Notes: generated by a model from the letters alone, not told the origin. 64,000 nucleotides of DNA from Perognathus longimembris pacificus (GCF_023159225.1 NC_063181.1:13351606-13415605); one strand, 5' to 3'; positions 46,885 to 60,270 are shown, counted from the stretch's first letter. Numbers and translations are program-made.

Positions 46885-47990
46885 AGGAAGAATGACAAAG
46901 AGAAATAAAAAAAATTATGATGTAAGAGCAGGAAGTCATCATTCTAACAGAGAAGTAACTAAAATGGCATAAAAGAAGACAGGAAGAAGAGGAAATATTT
47001 TGAAGATTAATGGCAGAATTCTCATCATTAACCAAATGAACCAAACCACAGAAATAAGATCTTAGAAATAATGATTAGGAAAAAATACCCACCAACCAAA
47101 GAACAAACAACAAAACTTGGACACATTATAGTCAAATTACTCAAAACAATCATAAGAAGCATGATTTAAACAGCCAGGAGCAAAATACATGTTCTTAAGG
47201 AAAATAGAACTCTGCTCAGATAAACTCAAGTCAGTCAAAATACAATGGAGGATCTTAGAATAGCATGCTGAAAAAATACTAATCTCTCAACACAGAGTTC
47301 TTTTCCCACTGAGAATATCTTTTAAGAAGGAAGCAGAGATCCTCTTAAGAAAACAAGAATAAGACATAATTCATTTAAAGCAGATGTGAGCCACAGAAAT
47401 ATTTTTAAAAATGAGCTTTAGGCCCATAATACATTATAGTTGAAATTTGCATCCCAATAAAAAGTAAAAAATTTTGGGAAAAATTCTGTCTTCCTTTCAG
47501 ATGTTTTTAAAGATAATTGAAAGCCAAACTGAAAATTAGCAATATACTCTTTGCTTATAGCAAAGTATTTGCTTATAGCAAAGAGTACAAGAAAATGCAT
47601 TACAGGTGGAGATTTCCACTCTCTTTAGCAAGCAATCAATGCCACATGCAGATTGAAGAGTAATAAGGATGTGGAAAATCTGAACAAAACTATTGATGAT
47701 CAACAGGTTTAAAATACTTTATGCTGCTAGGCAAGTTCAACAAATTATAAAAAATTACAGGTTTCTTTCAGATGCACATGAAACATATTCTCTATCATAA
47801 AATAGTCCTTAATAGATTTAAGAGAATTGATGTCATGCAATGTTTTATTCCAGCACATAACAATATTGTTATAGTAGTTATCAATAATAGAAAAATATAT
47901 GAGGAAATATGACTCAGGAAATATGATATGACTTAAATATGAGAAAATATGACTTAAAACATTCAGCTCCAAAATAAATACTTGAAAAGA
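46885..47990 (+). mobile_element. Old L1 relic, ORF1 end to endonuclease
   Basis: 47100-47360 resembles late ORF1 (TGGACACATTATAGTCAAAT; CCCACTGAGAATATCTTTTA). 47600-47900 resembles the ORF2 endonuclease (GTGGAGATTTCCACTCTCTT; TCAGATGCACATGAAACATA). Heavily decayed, and the region between is rearranged. Confidence 0.7.
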
Positions 47991-48202
47991 GTATTAGGTT
48001 AATTCACTAGCAGAACATATTTGTTTCCAGAATCTTACCCTATCAGTAAATTATGGACAGGTTTAAAGTTTTAATTGCAATACCACATGTAACAGAGGTA
48101 TTTTTTTGTGAGAAAAATTTTCTTACAGAATTTAAATGGCAATAATTTAAGGTCAAATTAGAAATGTAATGTTAATAATAGTAAAAATAATTTTAAAAAA
48201 GA

Positions 48203-48470
48203 CCTTAAGCAAGGTACTTGTGGCTCACATCTGTAATCCTAGCTATTCAGCTATCTCAGATGGCTGAGATCTGATGATTGTTGTTCAAAGCCAGCCCAGA
48301 TAAGAAAGTCCATGAGACTCTTACCTCCAATTAACCATGACAAAAATGGAAGTGGAGTTGTGGCCTAAAAGTGGTAGAGTACTATAAAAGCTCAGGGACA
48401 GTGCCCAGGCCTAGAGTTCCAGCCTCCGGACTGACAACAACAATGATAACAAGAACAACAACAAATCTGA
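48203..48470 (+). mobile_element. B1-dID dimeric SINE
   Basis: B1 half ACTTGTGGCTCACATCTGTA with a small duplication (AGCTATTCAGCTATCTCAG), ID half GGAGTTGTGGCCTAAAAGTG, and an (AAC)n-like tail. Confidence 0.9.
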
Positions 48471-48479
48471 GTGAGACAG

Positions 48480-48930
48480 GGACAAGGGATTCACATCTGG
48501 GATTCTCCCAGATGTGTAAGTTAGATCTAAAATACAGACATATTGAAATCACATACAAGGCTATCGTTTATATGCAGGAAAAAGATTCCATGATGAAACC
48601 CTTTTGGACAATAAACAGTTTAACAAAATGAGTAAGAGGAAGCTGAAATACGTCTTGTCTTCAGGTGGAGGAGAGGATGGAGGAGGAGGAAAGAGGAAAA
48701 CAGTGATGGGAATGGTAGATGAATAGAGTCATAATACTCAATGTGCATACTTGAAAATGGAACTGTAAAAACGGAGGGGACACGTGTGGATAGGGGAATG
48801 ATGGACCGAGTGACACTGATCAAGATGCATTGTACACACAAGTGAACATGTTAAGTGGAAACTTCTATTTACAACTACGTGAAGATAATAATGAAGAGAA
48901 AAAAGCCACAGAGCAATGAAGATTTATAAA
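48480..48930 (+). mobile_element. L1 3'-end relic (probable)
   Basis: GGTGGAGGAGAGGATGGAGG-type purine tract, then CTGATCAAGATGCATTGTAC and GTTAAGTGGAAACTTCTATT. The last part is shared with the segment at 49590-49770, so both are copies of the same 3'UTR family. Confidence 0.5.
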
Positions 48931-49082
48931 GTTAAAATAAATAGATAGTAAGAATAAGAAAGTTGTCACTTTCCATATGCAGTGTGATTATTTAATATTA
49001 ACAATAAGTCTATATGCTTATCCATTAACAGTATATTTATATGTAAATAAATGTACACCTGTAAATTTTATTTAAAATTTCC

Positions 49083-49318
49083 TTTTTTTCCTGGGCCTTG
49101 GGCTTGAATTCAGGGCCTTGGTGCTTTCACTGAGCCTCTTTGTGCTCAAGGTTACCATACTACCACTTGAGCCACAGTGCCACTTCTGGCTTTATCTGAG
49201 TGGTTTATTGGAGATAAGTCTCTCACCGACTTTTCTGCCTGGTCTAGCTTCCAACCGCGATCCTCAGATCTCAGCATCCTAAGTAGCTAGGATTACAGGA
49301 GTGATGGGCTGGCACTCA
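49083..49318 (-). mobile_element. B1-dID dimeric SINE
   Basis: Minus-strand copy: T-run at 49083, ID half with ACCACTTGAGCCACAGTGCC, B1 half with GATCCTCAGATCTCAGCATC and AGGATTACAGGAGTGATGGG. Confidence 0.9.
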
Positions 49319-49574
49319 GCCTCTTTTTGCATTTAATTCCGCAAAATAGTCTTTCTTTAAGCAGAGATAACGTGTTCTCTTTTAAAAATAGGTTACTTTT
49401 TAAAAGTGCTCTCAGATATATTTTGAAAGTAAGGTATTAAAGTCACAATAGCAAAATAAAAGGCACAACCTTTCATCTGCTGAGAAACAATTGACTTCTT
49501 AAAGACTGCAAAATCTCCAGTGCTAATTTCCACAATTTGGAATATTATAGAATTGTGAGTAATTACTGTTATTA

Positions 49575-49770
49575 CACTCACTGCACATATGTGAAAATGG
49601 AAGAAGGTAAGAAGGGGATGGGTGGGATTGAAATAGAGCAGGAATAATCACAAAGGTGACATTGCTCAAGATGCATTTTACTCATACATTGATTATGTTG
49701 ACTTAAGCCTTCTTTGTACAAATACCCAAAGTTAATAAAAATTATAACAATAAATAAAAATAAAATCAAT
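49575..49770 (+). mobile_element. L1 3'-end relic (probable)
   Basis: GGAAGAAGGTAAGAAGGGGA, GCTCAAGATGCATTTTACTC, ending in an ATAACAATAAATAAAAATAA tail. It resembles 48660-48880. Confidence 0.55.
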
Positions 49771-51782
49771 TCATGTCTTCTAAGGGAAAAAAAGGTTAGC
49801 CAAGAAAGTTTTCAGTAAGAAAAGATATGACAATTTTATTATAATGAACAGTTCACTTAACACTTTTTTACACTTAAAATTTACTCTACAGAAGTCTAAC
49901 ATAATTTAGCCAAATACAAAATAAATAATTTGTACATAATTTAAATGTCCATATATTGAGATAATATGTTAGTAATTCTAAGGTGTATAATTAAATTTGA
50001 TTATAGAGAAAGCTATAGTGTGTACTAAATAAAAACAGAACCCCAGATGTCTTAATTAGAAATGCCAAAATAGGCAATAATCTGGATCTTTCTTTTTATT
50101 ACTTGAAATAAAAGAAGAAAATTGATGAACCAACTTTACAAATCTTTGTTTTTAACAGATGGAATATCCTGCTATATCTAGAAAACTCCTCATTACATTG
50201 TGGCAAGGCATTTTATATTTAAAGCCATTTGATTCCTAAGTCAATCTTCCTCTCAATGTGAAGACAGCATGACATAAAGTGTGCAGGCTGTGGGTATGAA
50301 ATTAGGATGTATTCATTTGCCCTGGGGGTTTAAGTGATTCTATCATTTTTTCTCTGGCTGTGAAGAACATGAGATGAGCAGAAAAGCAAAAACAGACATT
50401 ATCTTAATCTAAATCAGACTGCTAATCCAAGAGTTTTGCATAAAATGTTAGCTTCCTGAAGCTTACCAAATTGATAAGAGAAAAGTAATATACTATCACC
50501 CTAAAATAGTCTTCTCAATTGGAGTTCTATTTTTAAACAGTAGATAGAACATTTATCCTGTTTAATTTTCAATGACTTACAAAAGCAAATTGAGGAATAT
50601 AAACCATGGTAGAAAATGTAATTTTATGAAACATGCGCTTCAAACATTATTTCTTCACTCAAATAGTTATTGGCATCTATAAACTAATGTTATAAATTGG
50701 TTTAGAGTTTTTCCTCTCAAAAGGAATGACTAGACACATATATTATTTACTCTGTGTTCACACCTCCAGACAATATTAACAAATTCAATCTTAAACTTTC
50801 ATATGGAAAAGTGTATTCTGATCGACTCAGCGGTATATAAGTGTTTATATGTTTCCAACTTTCATAAATTAAAAAAATTCAAAAGTCTTTTAATTGAGAA
50901 TAACCTAAATATTTCATAATTTTATTATTCTGTATTTGGATAATTTAAATAAACATTGTAAAAAGAGTAGTTTAATATTAAAGAAAAATGCTGTTTGGTA
51001 GCATTTAGCATAATGCTATCAGTTTTTCTATTTAGATATATTTTGTTGGTCTTATGAATATTGATCAAATTAACACTTCGTGTTCTCCATATTTACAATT
51101 AGAAGAAACATAAATTTATTTTTAATCAAATTAGATCATTCGGATGATACACTTTTAGCAGTAATTATGTTTTTAATAAACCAGCTTAAAATGACTGTAT
51201 CATCTTCCATAGCCTGAAATCACATAGTTGTGCTAGATTAAGTCAATTAGATATTTCTTAATTATTACCTAATTTAATATTTAATGAGTCCTAAAAGAGA
51301 TAAAACATTAAAGTATGCTTTTGAATTTATATATTTGGCCTCTTATTTTTATGGCTTTGCAAAGTTTACATTCTGTGATCTCTTAATAAACATGTTTATT
51401 TTCCACATTAAAAAGATATACTATGAAGGAGCATATGGCTATAAAAACTATAAATTTACATTCATAAACCCTGCTAATATGAAAAATGCTGAGCCCTAAC
51501 ACTTCATAATTAATCACATCATTTATTTTCTACAAAATAAAACTTACTGTAATTTGAAATTATATGCATGTTTATGAATGTGCAAAGAAAAACAACTTCG
51601 TAGTGAAGACATGCAAGACATTATTTTGTAAGAAATATAATTTTATCCCAATATACAATGAAAAGTTTGTCCTAAGTGTGTGATGAAAACCTGAACAAAT
51701 ATGTTTCAAAAGTCAATAAAATCATTATTCAGTTTAAAACCTGTGAGACTTCATCGGAAAAAAATAAAACTGAAGCATGAAA

Positions 51783-51876
51783 AGGTTGGAGGCATGGTTC
51801 CAGTGGTAGAATGTCTGCCTAGAATATACAACGTCTTGAATTCAAACCCTAAGACATCCCGCCCCCACAAAAAAGA
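51783..51876 (+). mobile_element. ID-like tRNA-derived SINE monomer
   Basis: GGTTGGAGGCATGGTTCCAG is the A-box side and GAATTCAAACCCTAAGAC the B-box side; short A-rich tail. A monomer, unlike the dimeric families. Confidence 0.75.
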
Positions 51877-52162
51877 TATAAATATGCAAACTGGCATTCT
51901 ACTTTTAAATCTTTGATAAATTGCTGAAAAACATTCCTATTGTTAAATTTTAACTGAGCTTAATTATCCAGGCAGACAATACTTTCCCTGGGAACAGAGT
52001 TGTTCCAAGGGTATATTTCCTTGCAAAATATTACAGATGCTACTGGAAGCAGCATCTGAGTATAGTATAAATAGTAAAAGGTGTGTTTTTTCCCCTAAGT
52101 GAGGCAATAGATACAGCCTCACTCCCAAAGGCATTCATGCTTATCCCATTCAGAAATCTTAC

Positions 52163-52282
52163 TGCTCCTTTCTGGTCTCAGTAATGCTTTGGCCTTCTTG
52201 TTCTGGCTTCCGCTTTCATGGAGGGCCTTGAACCAGTCCCGTAATCGATTGGCCACTTCTCTGAACTCCACATCACTGCACA
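52163..52282 (-). CDS. SPOCK3: SPOCK3 exon: start of the EC domain
   Basis: 120 nt. The acceptor TTTTTAG precedes TGTGCAGTGATG, and the donor is GTAAGA after GGAGCA. It completes a xTG codon, then 39 codons starting CSDVEFREVANRLRDWFKAL and ending RPERS, then the A of an Arg codon. It forms the first helix of the extracellular Ca2+-binding module, joined to the EF-hand exon. A second AG lies five bases into the called exon (TGTGCAG), so a five-base shifted acceptor is possible in principle, but the called one keeps the frame. The next exon upstream is not in the window. Confidence 0.96.
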
Positions 52283-52720
52283 CTAAAAACAGAGAATTTG
52301 ACAGCAGATTAGCAGAATATCAACACTTTTCTCCAAATTATGCTAATACCTTGACAGGTAACAATGGCGACAGGAAAAAGCAAGTCTAATACAATGAGTG
52401 TGACTCAGACATTTCAAAGCTAAAATTTAATGGACTTCAAACATGATACGATGGAATAGAACAATAATATTTATTTCAAAATATTTCTTTTTCTTTTCTC
52501 TGTAGGAATTGGTTTCTACACCTCTTGGAAATTCTGTTTGTTTGAGGATTCTTATTGGCATCACCCAAACATAGCTTGAATATTACTGCTGTGAATATAT
52601 ATGCAAAGAAAAGGTGACTGAGCAAATGAAAAAACCAAAAGGTGAAAAATTCAAAATGAATGTTGCCAATTCGTTATTGGCAATGCTGTTATTCAGAAAT
52701 AATGACTAGTATGGATCAAA

Positions 52721-52800
52721 TACACACACATACACGCACACATATACACACATTTTTGTGTATACATATATACACGTGTGTGTGTGTGTGTGTGTGTGTA
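52721..52800. repeat. (CA)n/(TG)n inverted microsatellite
   Basis: A CA-rich arm (52721-52751) and a TG-rich arm (52775-52799) separated by TTTTTGTGTATACATATATA. The arms are mutually complementary and could fold back. Confidence 0.9.
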
Positions 52801-53586
52801 GGAGTGAATAATATGCAACCTCTTTCAATTTAGTTTAACCCCATATGCCTACTGGAGCACAGAAAAGGAAAGGCATATTATTTGACATTAGGATAGACCG
52901 CAAAATATTTATGAAAGTGGTCAAATATTTTCTTGTAGAAATCTTAATATTAAGCGACTGAGGGATGCAGTCCAGAACTCTTCCCAGATTTTATGAGGCC
53001 CAGTGTCAACGTACAAATTATCATTTTTAATGAAGTTAACTTCTCCATTGTTTTCCACTGTTATGTGTCAAAAATAGCCCACAAAACGAGCAATACCAGA
53101 GTGTAATATACACATGACCAATGCTAAAGTATGGATTCTAAATTCAACAATTTGCTGCCAAAAAGTGAAAATACAAAACCATAATATTTGCCTTTGTAGA
53201 GAATATTGTTTGTACAAATTTCTTTTGTGTCTGTTGTAATTTCTTCACTCGGCATTTGTTTTTTCTAGTAATACTTTCCTTGCTCATTTGGAAAGTAATT
53301 ATTAAATGATTCTAGAATATGTTGCATGTTATTTAATTAATATATATACATTGTAACATAATATAAATTATACAAATCAACATAATATAATGTAAGTAAC
53401 ATACTACAATTGGGATAATCTTGCCCTTGAATCCCTAGATGATACTTGGTATCCATTAGAGTGGACAGCATTGACAGTTGATTGTAGCATTCCACAATGC
53501 CATGGACAAAGTATTCTAGTCCCCATTCCATAGGAATACTAAAAAATCGACATGTCAAATACAAAGGATGTAATTACCTTCATATT

Positions 53587-53792
53587 TTTTTTTTTTTTTT
53601 GGCCAGTCCTGGGCCTTGGACTCAGGGCCTGAGCACTGTCCCTGGCTTCTTCCCGCTCAAGGCTAGCACTCTGCCACTTGAGCCACAGCGCCGCTTCTGG
53701 CCGTTTTCTGTATATGTGGTGCTGGGGAATCGAACCTAGGGCCTCGTGTATCTGAGGCAGGCACTCTTGCCACTAGGCTATATTCCCAGCCC
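53587..53792 (-). mobile_element. IDL-type dimeric SINE
   Basis: Full-length minus-strand copy. CTCATATTTTTT after the element (53792-53803) matches TTCATATTTTTT before it. Confidence 0.95.
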
Positions 53793-54553
53793 TCATATTT
53801 TTTAATAACAAGATTAGCAGGCACTGACAAATACATAGAAAAATAATTCATTCTGTGCATCCTTTTTCCCAGAGAATGTACTTGTTACTTTTTTAAAACA
53901 CATAGACAATGTAAAAATCTAACACCCTCTATAATCTTTTCTTAGGAAGGTACTGAAAAAGTAGGATATACTACAGAGAATACTTAATAGAGAATTCAGC
54001 TAAGAAATAGGAAAGAAAGACTAAGAGGTGAGGTCATTCCTACAGTAAAATGAGAAAAGGCGTGTTCCAGAAGACACGTTGCCTGAGAAGTGGAGATGCT
54101 GATGGTGGTTGTCAGAAAACTCTTGCCCAGGGAAAAGCAATTCATGGAATGCAGAGCTATACTTTCACCCTGAGAAACAATAAACTGTATTGAAAATCAG
54201 AGGAAATACCAGTTTTATTGAAGACAGGCTCTTGCTGAAGCTGTAAAGACAATGAATAATATGAATATCAATATTTACATAGTAATCTTCTGCCCCTATT
54301 TAAGACAACACATTTCAAGGGGCTACTCCCCTCCCTCAAGAATGAAGAAGAAACACCTGAAATACGAAAAAAATGTAGTTATGCAAATGTATAATATGTC
54401 CATAGGTAGAAATATACATATTTAGACGTAAGACATATGTGTATGTACCTCTGTAGACACCACACATATGTCAATATACGTCACTCTATATATAATATAT
54501 AAACCACCTATCTATATAACATCTATCATCTATCTCTCTCTATCCATCTTTTA

Positions 54554-54590
<37 letters not shown>
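54554..54590 (+). repeat. (GTCT)n / (CT)n microsatellite
   Basis: About seven GTCT units followed by a CT run; TCTA-type units precede it from 54508. Confidence 0.95.
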
Positions 54591-55094
54591 AGATAGAACC
54601 AACTCCATTTAGTTCCATTTGAGAAAACTGATAGAATAAGATGTATAGTGCATGAGAAAGTTTTTGCTAAGTTTACTTTCACACCTTTAAAATTAAAAAT
54701 CTGTCATGTGTTACTTAGTGTAAATAAATATTTTAAATGATTTTTGGCATGAATTGTGTTCCATGTTAGTTTTCCACAAATGCATTTCATCAAATGTATT
54801 TTCTGCAAGATGATAAAGTGTTCTTAAAAAGATTAATATGAAGTATTTTGTCTTGTTAGCAAAGGGGTTGTAATGATAGAGTGAAAGGGAATGACTACGG
54901 CAAAACTTGGGTTTTGAAGTTAAGTGAATGATATTTTAAAATAATAAGATTTTAGACTATGTACAATGGTGATCATATAATGTACATGGTTGCATGTAAC
55001 ACTATGGCTTGTCTTTCAACATATGCTTATGCATGTTTTGCATGGGAAAGTCTTAGCAATTAAGAATCTAATAGTGATTATTTAATAATAAAAA

Positions 55095-55325
55095 TAATAA
55101 AGCCAGGTAAGAGCACTAATTTATTGTGATGAGTACTTCATATATATCAACATGTTTGATCTTTACCAAAACTGAAGCCTACTATCAGTATTGTAACCCC
55201 TTTGTAATAGTAGGTAACTGAGTCATAAAGAAGTGAAGAACTATCCTAGGTCAGAAAGAGGAATGGCTAGAATTAGGAATCCATAAATTAGATTTCAGGA
55301 TCTGAAATCAGGCTCACTATAGCAA
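55095..55325 (+). mobile_element. MIR-type SINE relic
   Basis: Order of motifs fits MIR: GTGATGAGTACTTCATATAT, TTTGATCTTTACCAAAACTG, GTAGGTAACTGAGTCATAAA, GTCAGAAAGAGGAATGGCTA. Very old. Confidence 0.6.
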
Positions 55326-55739
55326 ATCGCTCCAGACACCTAAAAATCAACAAATACTGAATGCCAAATTAGAATTAAAAAGGCCAGCATTGCTTTGCTC
55401 AAAGCTTCACCTCCATTTCTCTAAATGATGATAGAAGATGAGGTGATTATTCTTGCCGGAGTGTTACACCAGATACACATATTGTAACTATATCTTGTAA
55501 AAGAGTAAAGGAATCAAATGTCCTCTAGTTTCATACTTGATGCAATACTATCACAGAGCTCTTATTGTTCACAGTACCATATATTTCACAGCTCCTGACC
55601 AGGGCTCATGATAATACTTACTCAATATGATTGAATTCATAGTCACATACAGAGATACTACAATAGATAATGCCATTATATTTTATAAATCATGAGTTAA
55701 CCTTCCCTACATATATACATACAGAAAAGTACCTAGTTT

Positions 55740-55900
55740 CTACAATAATAAAGCATAATTTTTACAGCATGGCATTCCTGCTTCTTTGGCTACCAAGCCC
55801 TTGATTACCCACCAACCATCCCTCAGCCGACTGGAACCAGCCAGACCTCCACCACAGGCATCTGAGAGCTGTTGGTGATTTACGGAAGTCCCCTTCAACA
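55740..55900. other. GC-richer block, unassigned
   Basis: Locally C-rich sequence (ACCAACCATCCCTCAGCCGA ... AGACCTCCACCACAGGCATC). Neither strand gives a usable open frame or a SPOCK3 exon. Possibly an old repeat fragment. Confidence 0.3.
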
Positions 55901-55984
55901 AGTCAATTCATATATTTTATTCCTAGTTTCCAGCAGTTCTACAGGCAAATTTATTTTCCCAGAAATAATCTCTTGCATTTATAT

Positions 55985-56165
55985 AGCATGAAATGGTTTT
56001 TAATGAGGTCTCACATTTGATTTTAATGTCAAGCCTGGAAGGTTAGGGAAAGGATTATCTTTATTTTCAATAGCTGTGAAAGATGGGAAGCAGAAGTTAA
56101 ATGACTGTCTTGAATTTTGCAGCCAGTAGTGAAGCAAAGCGGTGTTTGATCCTCATTCATCTCAT
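55985..56165 (+). mobile_element. MIR-type SINE relic
   Basis: TATAGCATGAAATGGTTTTT, GAGGTCTCACATTTGATTTT, GGGAAGCAGAAGTTAAATGA, GCAGCCAGTAGTGAAGCAAA in MIR order. Confidence 0.5.
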
Positions 56166-58287
56166 ATTTGTAGTCGGGAGTGAACCACAGAATAAGAGCT
56201 TATACTAACATGATAAATATCATTTTATATTAAAATTAAATACATGAAGTTGAATTTATTTAGAGTCATCAATTTTACCAAATTATTAACTAGAACATGA
56301 TGTTATACAATAAGCAAGGGGGTAAAAAAGATCTGGAAGTATGTACATTTATCATATATAATATATATGCCAATGTAAGTTTCATAAACATTTTGTAATA
56401 ACAACATATAGTATAACCCACAGGATGTGGATTTAAGACAATTTTAGAATATAAAAAGAAAAATAAGGAAAGGAGCCAAGAGAGGAAAAGCATAAAATAA
56501 AGGATACACTTTCTACCAAGTTTAATATATAATTTATGAGAGATCACATGCACATATAGAACACATGCATTTAAAGTTTTAATGTTTGAAATATAAAAAA
56601 TTATGAGTCTGCAGGCAGGAGGGTATAAGCCAAAGTTGGCTACTAATGGTAAACAGCCTCATACCATTAGTTGGATTAAAGATAATTAAATGAATTTCAG
56701 TCTAGCATCCTATTTTCTATGTGATCATCTAACAAACAGGGCTCGATAAAGGCACTTGTACATGTGCGAGAAATCAGGGATTTTTGCACTCCATGCCACT
56801 ATGAGAACTAGCTACAGTGAAATGACAAAGGACCTGAAATACAAAGACACAAGCAAGCTTCATGACAAAAGGACTGACTCCAGGAAGCATTAACACAGAA
56901 CACAGTAAATGGAGGAAACGTCTCCTGAAAGAGCAAATTGATGGGCAGCTCAAGGGAGGGAGACACATGGTAGTGATGACAAGGAGAACTGTCTGAATAG
57001 TACCCATTATATAGACACGTCATAATATAGACAGAAATGATATTCTAGGATGGAATGTACTTAAAACTAAAGCCAGTACCATTATACTGAGGGCAGATAA
57101 TTCACAGGCAAGGTAGTCACCCAGGGGGAAAAACTTGTATTTGAAAATGATCAACTCTACAACCCAGAAGAGTAAGAAGAAATAAGGAGAGTAAGAGGAG
57201 GTTGGTTGGGCAATGGGATTATAACTCCTTCTAAAGTATTTCTCTGATTTAACTTCAAACTTGAAGGTAGAAGTTCATGTGTCTCCCCACTTTGCATCCT
57301 ATTTTCATAGAAAGGACTGAGTGATAACCACATTGGGTATAATACACATGGATAAATAAGATAGAAAGGAGGACTCTGAACATTTATTCATCATAATTGT
57401 GAAATCAAACAAAGAACTATGAATTGCTAATATACCTTATTACCTTGGAGAATTCATTTTGTCCAAATACTATGTATTGGGTAGCACTTCTGAAACTCCT
57501 AATTCAGAACAATGTCTATTATTATACTAGAAACCTGCTCCCTCCCACCAGCCAGTGTAATGTGTGAGTGATGGAATCATGAATGGATGTTGAATGTCCA
57601 CATCTCAGATTCCTTAGCACTCATTACTCAAAGAGGATTGAATACACCAGGACCTGGAGGATTTTTAATGTCTTTCATAAACCCAGGGCATCCTAATGTT
57701 AGAGATCTCCAAAATGTGGTATTCCACTTAAGGTTTATTCCATATTTAGGTTTAAAAGACTTAGAGACATTTTGTATAATTTTACAAGTATGTATGGCTT
57801 TTGCCAACAATTTATTAATATAATTTAAAATTTGCAATGATTTATATGCAATCATTAGGCAAAGTCAGGACTTTTTTCAACTTAGAAATCTCATACTTTT
57901 CCTGAAATTGAATTAACTCTTACAAATATAATTGTAAAAATAAACAAAATTGATGCATATTGTATCTGATAAATCAATCATTTGCTGCTAAGGAGTACTT
58001 ATTTTTCATGTGGAAGAACATGAGCCCACATAATCATTTATATTTGGTTGTGTGTACAAATTTGTATATGTGTGATTGTTGGATTACATAGGAAAAATGA
58101 AAATATCTGATTTCAGAGTAGAGTTCACATTATAAAGTGCTTTGTTTCTTCAAATCATCAGTTTAAAAGTTATTTTCACACCTTTTCCTAGATGGATTGA
58201 GAGAAGGTCCTGTCATAATGTAGCAGTCAGCTTTCTGCTATACAAAAGTGCAAAATCAGGAAAGTTGCTTTTCCAATACTCTCTTGC

Positions 58288-58292
<5 letters not shown>

Positions 58293-58332
<40 letters not shown>
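58293..58332 (+). repeat. (CA)n microsatellite
   Basis: About 20 uninterrupted CA units. Confidence 0.98.
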
Positions 58333-58337
<5 letters not shown>

Positions 58338-59344
58338 TCAAAATATCACAGAATTATTCCTAAACAAGGATTACTTCAGTCTGAGTGTTTTATATTTAAA
58401 AATCACACTTGCACTTTAAGTGATAAATTATGAAAGTGATGTGCATGTCTTCAACATTGCTCTACATCATATAGTTTTATTGAAACATGAGCCATGATTT
58501 CTATAGGCGTTAAAGCATACTGATGCTCACAAGTGTATTTGAAACTCTGTGATTCATAAATAATTTACTTTCTGTGGGTCAGTGTAAGGATGATGGCGCT
58601 CTACACTGAAGGTACTTTGTTAAGACATTAGAGGGTACAATCTGAAATGTCGAGTCTCCAACCAGGCCTTTGGGTAACAGTAATGCATAATTCATTATAG
58701 TATGCAGTTGGTGGCATTTTGGGTTATAAAAAGGTCTTTTTCCAAAGCAAATGCAACTAAGGCGAAATCAAATGACAAAGTAGCATTCTAGGCAAGCATT
58801 TTAAAGATGACAAACTTTCTCAGAATACTAAGTATCTTGCAAAGCAGATCAATCCACTTCAGTCCAGAGAACAGGAGAAGAATGAATATTAGGTTATGAC
58901 AACACCTTTACATACTATGTAACTGAATCAATGTATTTGAGACTCCGATATCTATCTTTCTTTTCTAAGGATGAAACATAACACGAAAACCTGAAACTGT
59001 CAATAAAAATTGGTAAGAATATCACCAAAATGATCTTAGAATTCCATACCTTGAGTACTTACTAACTTGCATTTTTTGGAAATAGCATTATGTTTATTAA
59101 ACTGAAAATATTTAGGACTATTTCTACCCTTTTATCTACTTCATATTAAATGTTGAAACCATCAGAGGAATCATTTTTCACTAATTTTAATAGGCAATGT
59201 ACGCTCTCTAGGATGTCGTGATCCATGAAGTAATTGACAAAAACTGAAAGGAAGAGGGGTTCATTGATATCGTCTGTGGAATCAGGGCTGCTGTAGAGTA
59301 CGCTCCTAAACAAATGGTGACTATAGCATTGCATTGAGAGTTGG

Positions 59345-59715
59345 TGCTGAGGTTGGAGTGCTTCATGAATGACTTAGCTTCCTGAGGCTACAGCCTGGGT
59401 TGGTTGGGATAAAAGTATTTTGTTTTCTCACAGTTTCAGGGGACAGAAGTTCATGATCAAAGCATCAGCAAATCAGCATTCTTCTGAGGCCTTTCAGGAG
59501 GTCCCCCTCTTGCTGTGTTTTCACTTAACTGTCCTTTGGTCTGTACTGCCTGTGTTGTGTTCTAGTCATACAAGTACACCAGTCAAATTGGATTAGAGCC
59601 TGCTCATTGATCTTGCATTGCTTTAATGATTTCTATAAAGACTATCTCCAAATTTAATCTTGCTCTTAGTGTTAGAGCTTCAGTATATGAGCTACAGGTA
59701 GACACAATGCAGACC
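59345..59715 (-). mobile_element. MLT1-type MaLR LTR relic
   Basis: On the minus strand: ATTGTGTCTACC, CATATACTGAAGCTCTAACA, TTTGGAGATAGTCTTTATAG, then CTGAAACTGTGAGAAAACAA near its end. This is the usual order of an MLT1 LTR. It is in the same transcriptional orientation as SPOCK3. Confidence 0.75.
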
Positions 59716-60094
59716 CTGACTGTACATGTGCATGTTCAAGCTACTCATTTTTTCTCAGAGACAAAAATGCAAATAAAACTATCTACCCATCACACTGCAG
59801 GTGATTTACAATAGCAATTATGTACTGTGTGTCTCAAATTGCAGAAGAAAAGATTTTTCAATAGCTTTGCCCTAAAGCAGTGATACATGTTTGAGGAGAC
59901 AGAAATGTTTAACATGATGAAAGAATGTATACATATGCTGACATGACATATTACCCCACAGATATATTCAAATTTTGTGATTTTGCATCAGTTAAAAATC
60001 AATTTAATTGGGAAAAAAATCAGCTCTTCTCCTCATACACAGTTGCCTTCAGTAGGTACGTCCTTTGTACTCATGCATTCAACCAAGAATGGAA

Positions 60095-60270
60095 AATATA
60101 GTCATGTGTCATGTGACACTATTTTGGACAATGCTGAACCACAAATAGGATAGTGGCCCCATAGTATTAACTGCTAAGTGACAACGTGTTCTTCCTAGTT
60201 TATGACAATGCACTCTGGGATATTTATACACTAATGAAGTCTGCTAATTATATACCTCTCAGAATGCACT
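60095..60270 (+). mobile_element. Old DNA-transposon relic (probable)
   Basis: TAGTCATGTGTCATGTGACA, TAGTGGCCCCATAGTATTAA, CTAAGTGACAACGTGTTCTT resemble the end of a common eutherian cut-and-paste element whose name I will not guess. No transposase is present. Confidence 0.45.

Larger units (their letters stand above)
45920..52162 (-). other. SPOCK3: SPOCK3 intron
   Basis: About 6.2 kb with L1 relics (45955-46385, 46885-47990, 48480-48930, 49575-49770), B1-dID copies (48203-48470, 49083-49318) and an ID-like relic (51783-51876). 49771-51782 is AT-rich with no feature recognised. Confidence 0.85.

Noticed and set aside
34507..52282. SPOCK1 or SPOCK2 instead of SPOCK3
   Set aside because: The long acidic tail ending HDGYI and the exon sequences fit testican-3; the paralogues have different C-termini.
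55740..55900. Upstream SPOCK3 exon in a GC-richer block
   Set aside because: The minus-strand translation does not match any part of the protein and lacks a suitable splice pair.
58142..58433. Open frames with Thr-His repeats
   Set aside because: Translation of a (CA)n microsatellite.
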